64,000 nt of DNA from assembly GCA_023334545.1 (NCBI GenBank), contig JAADVB010000090.1:1-64000 (forward strand), given 5' to 3'. A program made the translations under genes and the position numbers. Every line of letters begins with the position of its first letter. Position 1 is the stretch's first letter. This document shows, one piece after another, positions 1-10,777 of this stretch. Under the pieces are notes generated by a model, which searched no databases, had not been told where the DNA came from, and saw only the letters and a program-made list of their open reading frames with translations. The stretch comes from Salisapilia sapeloensis (taxonomy: Eukaryota; Oomycota; Peronosporomycetes; Peronosporales; Salisapiliaceae).

Positions 1-139
1 AGCCATCTCGTATGCTAAAGTCTATTCAATCTAACTTTCCGTTTGAACCATCCAGTCGTTTTCTTCCCTTCGTATCTATTTTCGGCATGTTGGATCCATC
101 ACATGCTCATTTCGATCTACTTTGAGCAACCTCTTGACG

Positions 140-1943
140 ATGGGAAAACCACCGAACCTGCAACTCGAGGCGGCGGTTGTCCAGGATAATATGCCTGTGA
201 TGGTCATTGATAAGGTCTATGTTGGATCAGCTCATGCTGCGTACAATGCCGATGGGCTCAAGATGGCTGGAGTAACGCATGTGCTTGATTTGACGGGAAA
301 CGCTCCGGTCTACCCGCTTCAATTCACTTATCTTTCGGTTCCTATTCGAGACAAGGAGCATTCGAATCTGCTTAGTACATTGCCTACGCTCATGATCTTT
401 ATAAAGGCAGCGATAAAGTTTGGCAAAGTCTTGATACATTGGTAAGGTAGCTGCTGTTCCTTGGAGGAGGTAGAGCTGATGATGTGCTTATATGTAGCAA
501 AGGAGGACGATCGAGGTCTCCTGGGACGGCTATTGCGTATTTGATGATCGAGCATGGCTATTCCTTTGCCAGTGCTGCTCACAATGTAAAAGAACGTCGA
601 TCGGTCATGGCTTTAAATACCGGATTCGAGACGCAGTTGAAAGCACTAGAGGGTGCGAATGGTGATGTGTGGGAAGCGACACAGAGCATGCTTCGCAACC
701 GACTGACGACGTTCTATCAGAGCGAATGTGATGAAAAAGAGAATGCGCCGTCGCCAGAGTTAAGAAAAAGTTGTCCAGGTTACCAAGAGCCGATGACACC
801 GCCATCTTTGACTAGTAAACAGGATCAAGAGCGTGTCTTATCTTTATTGGATGCATGCGATACGAAGGGTATGCTGCATGGAAGCGTTCCGTGTGGCTTT
901 ATGTTGTCGATACCTCGCATCGAGGGTACGAGTGAGAACTATTTTATTCCGACTATTCAATCCATGGGCACCTTGGTCGGTTGTCGATGTTGTAACACGC
1001 ATCTCTTTTGTACGAGTGCTATTCTACAAAAGCAAGCTTCTATAGATAAGCGTGATGCTGTCGTAGTGCGTAGTAAGTGCACTACTTTTTCAACTACGGA
1101 CGGATGTTCTATTGAGAAAAATGTAAGTATGTCTGTCATGAAGTTACCACAGAGTTTATCGAGAAGAGTAAGCATACCAAGCAAAGTTCCTCGCTTGTCC
1201 AAGCTGAACGTTACATCACTGATGACCACTATCAGTTCAACTCCATCTAAAGTACTAGGAACAAGTGATGCACAAGGAAACGTAAACAAGACTCAGTACG
1301 GTCAAACGAATGAAAGCTCGCACTCCGTACTAAGTGGTAGTAAAAATACGTGGAGGAACTTTATGACGCTAAACAAAAAGGTACTGGGAAGGAACAAACG
1401 CATTGAGAAGGACTTAGAGACTCTATCAGAGGTAGTGACGGAAAACTCTAGTTCCACTCAGCCTCCACCACCACCGATGAATATGGCAAATACCACGAAA
1501 GTTGAGAATGATCGAAACGTCGATGCGTGGAGAAATTCCTATAAAGACATCCTGCGCTCTAGTGGCACGATAGAATGTACAGAAGAACTGAAGTCGTCAA
1601 TGGATAGTGTTTTGATAAAAGACTTGGCTTCGCTGCCACATTTTCTTTCGGAGCATGTGCTCATAGAAGCTCAAAAGTGGTTTAGTATAGACGCAAAACA
1701 AGCTTCTAATGGCACGATCAACTGTCCTAATGAAGCGTGTCGAGCAGCGTTAGGTGACTGGAGCAGCCAAGGTCAAATGTACGTTCAAATACATAAAGAT
1801 GCTCGAACGAAGTCATGGTAACGTCTTGCTTGTTTAGGTCTGAGTGGGGTGAAAACATCCAGCCAGCGTTTCGTATGCAAACGCATGCAGTGAAGATACT
1901 AGGGAATGTACTTACTCGACCACGCATTGACAAGTACCATTAA
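140..1943 (+). CDS. Yvh1/DUSP12-type dual-specificity protein phosphatase
   Basis: Three exons: 140-441, 498-1778 and 1838-1943 (introns of 56 and 59 bases). The first splice joins His100 to a split Cys101 codon and rebuilds the signature H-C-K-G-G-R-S-R, that is HC(x5)R with Cys101 as nucleophile and Arg107 as phosphate binder. An upstream Asp in VPIRDKEHSNLL fits the general acid. A later segment with GCRCCNTHLFCTSAIL, and after the second splice a CPNEACRAALGDW...PAF stretch, match the C-terminal zinc-binding domain of Yvh1/DUSP12, which in other eukaryotes acts in late 60S ribosome maturation. The start is the first ATG; a more upstream TTG in frame is not used. The middle third is low in recognisable structure. 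The family call is firm; the last exon rests on frame and homology only. Confidence 0.85.
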
Positions 1944-1997
1944 TATTTATGTCAACAAGCTATGAATTCACTACTATTGCGGAGACATGGAGGTGTA

Positions 1998-3180
1998 TCA
2001 GTTGATTCTAGATTCGCTGCAGCCACTAATACCATCGTACTCTCTTGTCGTAGTTCCGAGCTGTCAGTAAAACAATATAAATGGACTGGCATAAAGGTGG
2101 TGCTATTTCCAAAAAGGTACCGTATGTTCACGATCTCTTCTTTCTCATTTACCAATGTAGAGATAGATGCATTTGAGTCTGTTACTTTCTTCGTTGACCT
2201 CTTTCTTCGTTGGTTTCTGCTCTCATGTGAGGCATGAATCGATGTCTTATTAGACAGAGATTTGTTGGTTGAAGGGGATGACAAGGTATCTCGCAATGGC
2301 GACACGTCTTCTCTATCAGTCTTGTATGGTTGTCGGATTTTGGATGGTGGGGGCTTTTGTGGACTTGTTGTCCATCTAGATTTACTGTGTTTGTCCACTT
2401 GGTTTGCAACTACTCCTTGTTCCTTCCACATCCCTTCGATCTATCGATATACCGTCAAGACATGATTCATCAAGTTTTATGTAATTTAGCATCTACTTCT
2501 GTCGTTAACTGAGCTATAGCCTCTATCGATTGCTTTGTTCTGTTCTTTAATGATATGATGTATTCGTCTTGATGGAAGTTGTCAAAGATGGTAGGAAGGG
2601 AAGCTGGTAGCGAGCTTAGATCAGGATCCCTAGTCCGAGTGTATGACTGAAGTAGTGACGATGACAGGGACACATCCCTGTGCCGGTCGCAAGGTTTATT
2701 GAAGGAGCTTACGGCCTCTTGTTCTATATCACGAGACGGCTTTTTAGGTGATAAGGTAGCTACCAGCTCTGGATGTGATCTCTTTCTTCCAGGATCACTT
2801 GCAAGCTAGCAAACGCCCGAATGAGTATGAAAGTGGACAATTATGTAGTTTAATTGACTGTACAAGCATCCGTCTCTCTTCCTCTTGCTCAGCCTTCTTT
2901 CTCGCTCGAGCAGCTTCGCTCTTCGCTTGGTTTTCTCGGATCTACATTTTTCATAAATACCGATAAATCTTACTCTATTCTATAGCACTTAACCTGTTCT
3001 TCCAGTTGAGCTGCATAGCTTCTTTGCTGACTAAGACGTTGGAGGCGTTCGACCTCGAAGGCTTCATCCCGCACAGTCTTTCGAGCCATCTCAACGGAGT
3101 CTGTAGACTGTATAAACTCGAAGGGCTGGTTTGGATGCCGATTTATGAAGTCATTATGGGCTATTATTGGCGACGTTAGC
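1998..3180 (-). CDS. Coiled-coil protein of unknown function, 5' end unresolved
   Basis: A spliced minus-strand gene. Supported exons, 5' to 3': about 3180-2994, 2941-2864, 2805-2497, 2440-2153 and 2060-1998, with introns of 52, 58, 56 and 92 bases, all phase 0. The encoded part has a charged helical segment (RQ/EEQIRENQAKSEAARARKK pattern) likely to form a coiled coil, then a Ser/Lys-rich low-complexity tail ending in SESRIN and a stop. The phase-consistent joins across four introns make a real gene likely although no single frame is long. Upstream at about 3345-3240 a further exon-like peptide beginning IMIDPSFFRVIQ exists, but I could not join it in frame. The repeated Gln/Glu/Arg helix resembles ciliary and centrosomal proteins in composition only, so no function is claimed. 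Confidence 0.55.
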
Positions 3181-3486
3181 TATTCTAACGATCAGTCTAG
3201 CACTTTCTTTAGTCAAGGGAAGAAGTGGCAGTTCACTTCAGTTCGCTTATACTACGATATCCCATCGACTGTGACTTGAATGACTCGAAAGAAACTAGGG
3301 TCTATCATTATATCTGCCAAACGTTTACTATTCAGTTAATACTCACTGGAAAGTAGATTTTGTACGATATAATCGACTGGTTAGACTCTGTACTACATAG
3401 AAGTTGGATAGAATGAGCTGATTGTAACGAGGATACACATAGGAGCGCTAGGCCTAGTACAAATGGCAGAAATCATTCTATTTCGT

Positions 3487-3791
3487 CTATTTCGCTTTCT
3501 TCTGTTCCTTTTCAAAGCTATCGCGTACACTATCGCTCATGGCAGATTTAACGTCATTAACGAGCTCTGGGTCTTTATGCAGCTCCTTCTATCATGAATT
3601 TAGTCACAGGAATGTCCACTGGATGGAGTACATTATACCATGAAGCAGTCCCAATAGGTTTTGTACTCTTTCTCACAGCCTACTTTTCCTTCTGCTTTTT
3701 GCTGGAGGAAGATATCCTTGTACCACCGGTCAAAGCATTTTTCGTACTCTTTCTTCTCGTTCCAACATGCAGCTTGGTCTACTTCGGTCAT
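3487..3791 (-). CDS. Mdm35/TRIAP1-like twin CX9C protein
   Basis: Two exons, 3791-3639 and 3588-3487, with a 50-base intron, encode 84 residues. The protein has two CX9C motifs: Cys9-x9-Cys19 and Cys39-x9-Cys49, spaced as in the Mdm35/TRIAP1 family, with the aromatic C-F-x-R-W-Y following the first motif as in that family. Such proteins sit in the mitochondrial intermembrane space, are oxidised by the Mia40 relay, and partner Ups/PRELI lipid-transfer proteins to move phosphatidic acid between membranes. The C-terminal tail is Lys/Glu rich. The gene lies close behind its minus-strand neighbour. Length matches the family (about 75-90 residues). The start is the first ATG in the open frame. Confidence is high because cysteine spacing, length and splice sites agree. 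Confidence 0.85.
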
Positions 3792-4078
3792 ATCGCCTAC
3801 TTTTGCTTGTCAGAAGCGAAATTCTAAGAAAAGAATACAAAATAAAATTATTTCGCCAGAGTAAGTCAGTTGTAGCTTTTGTCGCCACTTTCTTTTCTAT
3901 CTAGATGATTACTTGTTCGTCGATTCGGCATTTATAAGCTATTCTGAAACCCCTGTGCTTTATATAGAAACTACTGTGTCGAGCATCCAGTTTCTTATTT
4001 TCTTAAATGGCCCTAATGGTAATCTAGCTCGTGTTGTTCTACTAGCTTACGTCTGCTTTTACTATCATCTTTTCTATC

Positions 4079-4395
4079 CTAGTAGGACTGTCCACCTATA
4101 TAATTAGTATTAAGCGCTATCTGTCATAATGTTTTTTGACTAAAAGAGTAGATCGGACTAGAGTCAAGTATATGCGCGTAAGAATAGCCTTCCATTCCTT
4201 CCTCTTTCCATTTGCTTCGAAAGAGATCGACGCCATTACCTTGCCGAAATGGATAGCTGGAAGCTAAAGCTCCAGCATGAGTGTTGGACCTTTTGTCTGA
4301 TCTTTTAGGTCCGCATGTGGACCAGACACAGCAAATGCGCATGTCTTGCATGCAGGGTCTGAAATTTGCCTGTCTATTTCCCCATTATTCTCCAT
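4079..4395 (-). CDS. Candidate small spliced gene, unknown function
   Basis: A tentative three-exon gene on the minus strand starting at the ATG ending at 4395. The first exon begins MENNGEIDRQ and contains ACKTCAFAVS; a GT/AG intron of about 59 bases then leads to a frame containing YPFRQGNGVDLFRSKWKEEG and YSYAHILDSSPIYSFS; a second intron of about 45 bases leads to a short terminal exon and TAG at 4081-4079. The resulting protein would be about 70 residues. Intron sizes fit the window, and the amino-acid composition looks protein-like, but alternative splice choices give other plausible peptides and I recognise no family. A further short exon-like stretch lies downstream near 3980-4075. 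Confidence 0.35.
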
Positions 4396-5980
4396 AAATC
4401 ATGGCCATAATGGAAAGAGATGAGAAATCATGGTATTATTCGAGGGCAAATTGTCAATGTGTCTATAAGTCAACCTTACAGCATGATCAAAAACGAATAA
4501 GAATAGAAAAGGTTATGTTTGTTGAGCAGATAATTCGATAATATGCAAGGCATAGAAAGCAATGAAAACAAACATGAATGAATTGTAACAGGAATCAATG
4601 CCTGAGTCTTTGCCGGTTCATCCTACTCTTTCGTCGCTATTTACATTTTCGATCCTATCCACGTGTATCGTCCGCTCCTCTGTCATGTCTTGGTGGGAAT
4701 AGTGTGGGGCGTATCGCGGTGTATCGTCGGAAGTCATTCAGGTTGAAGTTAGATTTGATTTACTTGCAGCATTGAGCTCTTCGCATTTCAATGGGACGAG
4801 TACAGTGCGATTCACAAATATCGTCCAGTTATTCCATCCAACACAGTACTGTGTCTGTTCCGAAATAATAGCGAAGGGCTCAATAGCGCAAGTACAGCCA
4901 AGAGCTCACCAAGTCTTTTGCGCGTTTTCTCAAATGTGCACACTTTAAGAACCAGGCGTTGCTTGTAGCCTTCTCGAAGATGATTTTCTCCTGATTGCAT
5001 TAAAGACCAAGACAGAGACAGACCAAGAATATAGAGTGGCATCTCCATTGGCAGTACAGAACACTCGCTTATGCATTTGATATAGTGGAAGAAAGTTATT
5101 TTGTAGTGCTGCGTTAGATTTTCAATGGCAAGTGGTAAAGCAAAATTGGCTACTCTCAACGAGTGCAGAGTTTACCGATTTGACTTTCATGAATAGAAGT
5201 GCAAAAGGTGAATCTCGAATTGTGCTGAATTGGAGTTGACGCAAATACGGCCTAACTATTTAGCATAGTGGAATTGTGCCCCTGATCTAATACTGGAAGT
5301 CTTCCCTCAATCACGTAGAACTAGTTTGCAACTGACAAGTTCCACAACTTCACCTTTGGAGAGCTGTAGGATGTGGTATAAGTACATCTCAAGATATATT
5401 TATGCCATGGGTGCAAGCCGGTCAAGTAGCTTTATGGGAACCACCATCAACAAGAAATGGTACCATTATGGATGGAGTCGAAAATACAAACATCCATCCA
5501 TTTCGTATGCTTATTTTTTTAAAGCCTGCTTACATGTACGTGCGGTACCAGTCGGATGAGAGTGTTATATCAACCATTACAGATCTCATTTTCGTGTCGT
5601 ATAGAGTTCATCTAATAAGCTAGCTACCACAAACGACAACTAGGAACATTATCACGACAAACTTGAAGTCAATCGCTCCATTACGTACCCGTTCGTTCAT
5701 TAAGGATACAAAGTACCTCCCTGGACGATGGTATCATCACTATAACAACCAACAGCATCCGATTGCTCCATACCAAAATATGGCAGATCATCACGATCAC
5801 AGCACCCACATCGGAACCTGTTAAGAAACAAGAATACCTGCACTTACATTAGAAAACAGGTTGCTACGATCTACTACTTGTACAACAAACAGCATTTTAT
5901 TTTGCCTCCATAACGTCTCTTTTTCACCTTTGAAGAGCGGGAGGCGTCGACACGATTCAAACGATCAGGAAACCTACTTT
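4396..5980. other. Long stretch with no supported gene
   Basis: About 1.6 kb without a convincing gene. It contains short protein-like islands on both strands, for example near 5402-5620 (+), 5715-5830 (either strand) and 4812-5159 (-), but none joins through consistent splice sites and none shows a family motif. It could hold a fast-evolving multi-exon gene, a decayed gene, or regulatory and 3' flanking sequence of the ankyrin-FYVE gene. No tandem repeat or terminal repeat typical of a transposon was seen. Confidence 0.4.
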
Positions 5981-7143
5981 TCAGTTACCTACAAAAGTGT
6001 TGGATCGATATGAGTTCGATCGGAACCGACGTTGGTCCATCGATACTGGTAACGGACGACGGTCCGCGACAAACTGACCCGAAGGTGCTGAGTAATCACC
6101 GGCCGAAGCTGCAGACGGCGACATGGCCATGTGCTTTCCACTTAGAAAGCACTTGTCACACACACGCTGTGGGTCCGACAGACCGAATTTCATCAACGAC
6201 ACGCGGTTCGTCGAGTGATGGCTGCAGACTACAGAGGACGCACTAAGTACCTGATATGCTACGGCGATCTAGACAGCTACGTACCTGATTCTCCACAATT
6301 CCGGCAGTGGTGACGACGCTTGAGGAGTGTGAACGGGTGATGGCAGACGCTACAGTGTCGCGCTTGCGTCCATCGAGGTGGAAACTTGAGCTGCGACGGG
6401 CCGGCGCTCTTGGACTTGTACTCTGGGACGGAAGCCATTTGCTGTTGCTGGTGCCTCGTATCACGTTGGGAATGCTCCATCGGACGACTGTAAAAGGCTT
6501 CGTCATCCGACGACGAGTAAGGGTACAAGTCTCCTTCCTGGTCGTCGGTCATGGACATGGATTTGAGATGGATTTCATGGTCGAGATGGCCATGTCCGTG
6601 GTATTGGTTGTTGTACTGGAGTCGAGGGTCTTGGCTGGAGCTATAAAGCTCTGGCGTTGAGAACTTTCGAGGCCGGTCGTCTGCCGATGGGACATACCGA
6701 TGCGAGTCTCGAGGCGAGATGGAAGGCTGGTAGTACTCGGATGACAGCTCGTAGTCGTGCATTCGAGGCGAATGCTGTTCATACGAGTACTGTTGCTGCG
6801 GCTGGTAGGACCGATGGGGTACTTGCACCGGCGGTTGTTCGCCAAACACTTCCCCCGCGCTCATGGCAGCTCGCAGGACTTCCAATACACGTTCATCACA
6901 TTCTGCTTGTTCCGCTAGATCGAGAGGTATATGGCCTGCGTCATTCTCCGTATGCACTGCCCTCGGGTTTGCAAAGACGACTTTCACGAGCACATCGGTC
7001 GGCACTTCCTGATGGAGACATAGCCAGTGGAGGACGGTCATGCCACTCGAGTCCGTCCGCGTGACGACTGACGGGTCTGCTCGCATAGCTGCAAGCAGTG
7101 CATCCCAGTCTCCATTGACGGCATTAAGAAAGTCTGTGTCCAT
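5981..7143 (-). CDS. Ankyrin-like repeat protein with C-terminal FYVE-type zinc finger
   Basis: Two exons, 7143-6285 and 6228-5981 (intron 56 bases), encode about 368 residues. Residues 1-100 contain two ankyrin-like repeats (GMTVLHWLC..., GHIPLDLAEQ). A Tyr/Gln/Ser-rich linker of about 150 residues follows. The FYVE-type finger then runs from WTQARHCSVCHHPF through RRHHCRNCGES, across the splice, to RVCDKC. The second cysteine pair is C-S-H-H rather than CxxC, so one zinc ligand is His. FYVE domains bind phosphatidylinositol 3-phosphate on endosomes; the R-R-H-H-C-R core is intact here, so binding is plausible. The C-terminal tail is Ser/Arg rich. The splice is strongly supported because it restores the finger. 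Confidence 0.8.
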
Positions 7144-7518
7144 GGTCTCGTAGGAATGCAGGAGGGGGGACAGAGCTCGACCAGCTCTTTAGGAATGAGT
7201 ACAGTGGTGCCCGTCCGCCGTGACAAATGCACGAGACGAGGTAGAGACGGATTGGGTGATATTTCGACCAATCGTTCGATTTATTCGCCTCCGCTTCCTG
7301 TCTGTCGAACATGGATACTTGCTAGAAGGATAGATGTCTAGTAGACAGAAGTAGGTTTCTAGATCGAAGCCTAGTAGACATCGTTGATCCCATCCGATCG
7401 CATGTGCCTCGACTTCTGTACTTTTATCCAATTAGAAGGCGTTATTTATGTTTTCAGCCAATGACATGAACTGTCGTGGCACGCGAGAAAGATCAAAAAG
7501 GAGGCGGATCCAAGTGCC
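7144..7518. promoter_or_regulatory. Divergent intergenic region of ankyrin-FYVE and be​ta'-COP genes
   Basis: A 375-base gap between two start codons facing away from each other. It must carry the promoters of both neighbours. No TATA box or clear initiator could be assigned with confidence. A short spaced repeat of the type GTAGACA occurs near 7340-7380. No coding potential beyond shadows was seen. Confidence 0.35.
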
Positions 7519-10500
7519 ATGGTAGAGCTCTTCCTCCCTCCCTACATGTGCTAGAACTAATATAAGCGTAGCCACTTCGACTAGATATTAAACGCAAGCT
7601 TTCGTCTCGCTCGGAGCGAGTCAAGAGCGTCGACTTGCACCCGACGGAGCCGTGGGTCCTCTCGGCTTTGTACTCTGGCAGCGTCACGATCTGGGACTAC
7701 GACGCGCAGTCGCTCGTCAAAACCTTGGACGTCGGGACGCTGCCCATCCGTTCAGCCAAGGTAGACACCCTTCTCTTCTCATGCTCTAGCCTTGTAAGAG
7801 CTAACGATGCACGGAATTAGTTTATCGCTCGGAAGCAATGGATCGTCACGGTAGGCGACGATATGCACGTCCGAGTGTTCAACTACAACACGCTTGAACG
7901 TGTGACGGCGTTTGAAGCCCACTCGGACTATATCCGGCACGTGGAAGTGCATCCGACGCTCCCTTGTCTCCTCACGTGTTCAGACGACATGACCATCAAG
8001 CTCTGGGATTGGGATCGCAATTGGACTTGCTCCCAAGTCTTTGAAGGTCACGCACACTTTGTCATGATGGCCAAGTTTAATCCGAAGGACACGAATACCT
8101 TTGCCTCTGCGTCCTTAGATCGATCGGTCAAAGTCTGGGGACTGAACGCAGCGCATCCGCATTTCTCGCTCGACGGTCATGAACGTGGTGTCAATTGCGT
8201 CGACTATTACCCTGGTGGAGATAAACCGTACCTTGTCTCTGGCGCAGACGATCGTAGTGTCAAAGTGTGGGATTATCAGACCAAGGCAGTCGTGCATACG
8301 CTCGAAGGACATGGGAATAACCTCACTGCTGTCTTATATCACCCTCGTCTGCCGCTCATCATCTCTGCATGCGAAGACGGTGCCGTGCGCATGTGGCACG
8401 CGACCACCTTTCGCGCCGAGACGACGCTCAACTACGGCATGGAACGCGCGTGGTCGCTCGCGCCTCTCACAACTGCGAATAAACTCGCTGTCGGGTATGA
8501 CGAAGGTAGCGTCGTCATCCGCTTAGGTCACGATACGCCTGTCGTGAGCATGGACCCTTCGGGCAAGCTCATTTGGACGAATAACAATGACATTTTCTCT
8601 GCGAGTGTCAAGGGCGTCGTGTCTGACATGCAGCTAAGTGATGGCGAGAAGCTACCATTACCTGCGCGAGAACTCGGCAGCTGCGAAGTGTATCCGCAGC
8701 GTGTGCGCCACAACTCGAACGGTCGATACGTCTGCGTTTGTGGCGATGGCGAGTACATCATCTATACGTCCCAGCAGCTACGCAACAAGGCGTTCGGATC
8801 CGCGCTAGACTTTGCCTGGTCACCAAGTGGCACGGGAGACTATGTGACGCGTGAATCGACGTCGAAGCTAACGTTATTCCGTAACTTTAAAGAAGTTAAG
8901 AGCGTCGTACCGCGTGTGTGTAGTGCAGAAGGTTTATTCGGCGGCTCTGGTGCGATCGGCGTGAAAGGAAACGACTGTGTCGCCATGTACGACTGGGACG
9001 AGTTCCGTTTGATCCGTAAGATCGATGTCGGTGTGAAGAACGTGTACTGGTCGGACTCTGGCTCTCTCGTCGTTCTCGCATGTGAATCTAGTTTCTTCGT
9101 CTTGCAGTATGATAAAGAAGTGGTCGCGAATGCCTTTGCGTCTGGAAAGTACTCGGAAGATGAAGGTGTTCAAGGCTCATTTGAACTCGTGCATGAGATC
9201 TCCGAGACTGTCAAGACCGGGTCTTGGGTCGGTGATTGTTTCCTCTACACGAACGACAATGGTCGCTTGAATTATTACGTCGGTGGAGAAGTCATGACGT
9301 TAGCGCATTTAGATCAAAAGCTGTATATGCTCGGGTACCTCCCGAAGGAGAATTTAGTCTTTCTCATGGATAAGATGAAGCACGTCGTGAGCTACACGGT
9401 GTCTCTCGTCATGCTCGAGTATCAGACCGCTGTCGTTCGACGTGACTTTGATACGGCGAATGCGATTCTTCCGAAGATCCCGACGGAGCAAATGGATTAC
9501 GTCGCACGGTTCTTAGAGGCACAAGGCTTTAAGGAAGAAGCGCTGCAACTTAGTACAGATCCAGATCAACGTTTTGATCTTGCAGTGCAGCTCGCAAAGC
9601 TTGATTTGGCCCATGAAATCATTCTGAATGAAGTCGATGCGAGTCTTACGACTGATACGCAGCATAAGTGGAAGCAATTAGGAGATTTAGCATTGAATGC
9701 TTTCCAGTTGGAACTAGCGGAAGATTGTGCCATGCGTGCGGAAGACTTTAGTCTGCTCTTGATGTTATATGCATCTCGTGGCGATGCGAAGGGATTGGAG
9801 AAATTGGCGACGCTCGCGCATGAGAAGAAGAGATTTAACGTTGTCTTCCTTTGCTATCTATTGCTCCAACGATCGGAAGACTGTGTCCAGGTGCTCCAGG
9901 AGACGATGAGATATCCGGAAGCTGCCTTCTTTGCGCGATCATATTGTCCGTCGAACGTCTCGGACGTGTTGGAGGTTTGGCGAGAGGATCTGGCGACCGT
10001 GAGTACGAGAGCTGCGAAGGCATTGGCGGATCCGAATGTCAATCCAGAGTTGTTTGAGAACTTGGGACTTTCCTTGGAAGGTGAAGAGCAAGTGAAGAAG
10101 ATGGGCGTGTGGCGTGCGAAGGAGTACTTGAAGATGAAGGACATGGTGGAAGGTGGAGAGGTGCTGCAGAGTGTGCTTGCAGGAGCTTTTGTCGGTCGTC
10201 AAGTAGATGTATCGATGCCGGAGGAGACGAAGGAGCATGAGGATGAGATGGAACGATTGGAGCAAGTGCAGAGAGAGGAGGAGAGACAGCGAGAGGAGGC
10301 AGAGAGGCTGGAGGAGGAGAGAGAGAGGGAGCAAGAGAGGCAGCGGATTGAGTTGGAGAAGCAACAGGCAGAGCTCCAGCGGCAGGAAGAAGAGCGGTTG
10401 AAGGAAGAAATGCAGAGGCAGCAAGTGGAGATGCAACGACAGGAGGAAGAACGGAGAGTAGAGATGGAAAGGCAGGCAGAGTTTCAGCGACAGGAGGAGG

Positions 10501-10742
10501 AACGGCTGAAGGAGGAACTGGAGAGACAGGAAGAAGAGCGGTTGAAGGAGGAGCTGAAGCAGCAAGAATGGGAGAAGCAGGAGGAGGAAGCGGTGGAAGC
10601 CGAGTTGGCTGCCGCGAGTACGTCTGTAGCGGCGAGTGCCGTGGAGGAAGCAGCGACAACCGGGGACTTGCTCGACTTTGAACTGGACAATGAAGACATT
10701 GAGTTTGATGAAGAGGATGATGCGGACTGGGGAGAGATGTAG
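7519..10742 (+). CDS. COPB2: Coatomer beta-prime subunit (beta'-COP)
   Basis: Three exons: 7519-7521 (the ATG alone), 7572-7760 and 7821-10742; introns 50 and 60 bases. The splice after ATG yields [11 protein letters not shown], the conserved beta'-COP N-terminus. The product, about 1037 residues, has the N-terminal WD40 propellers ([50 protein letters not shown]) and then the alpha-solenoid ([44 protein letters not shown]). Beta'-COP is part of the COPI cage that returns cargo from Golgi to ER and recognises dilysine signals. A Gln/Glu/Arg-rich coiled coil of about 120 residues near 865-987 is not usual for the family. The protein ends in an acidic tail, as in other species. Confidence 0.96.
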
Positions 10743-10777
10743 GACGCATGAAAGACACAATAACAAAAGACATTGGA

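Noticed and set aside
4812..5159. 115-codon minus-strand frame
   Set aside because: No family match, no splice partners, and an ordinary length for chance in an A/T-richer region.
5300..5850. Possible transposon fragment in the non-genic stretch
   Set aside because: No terminal repeats, no transposase or reverse-transcriptase motif, only short protein-like islands.
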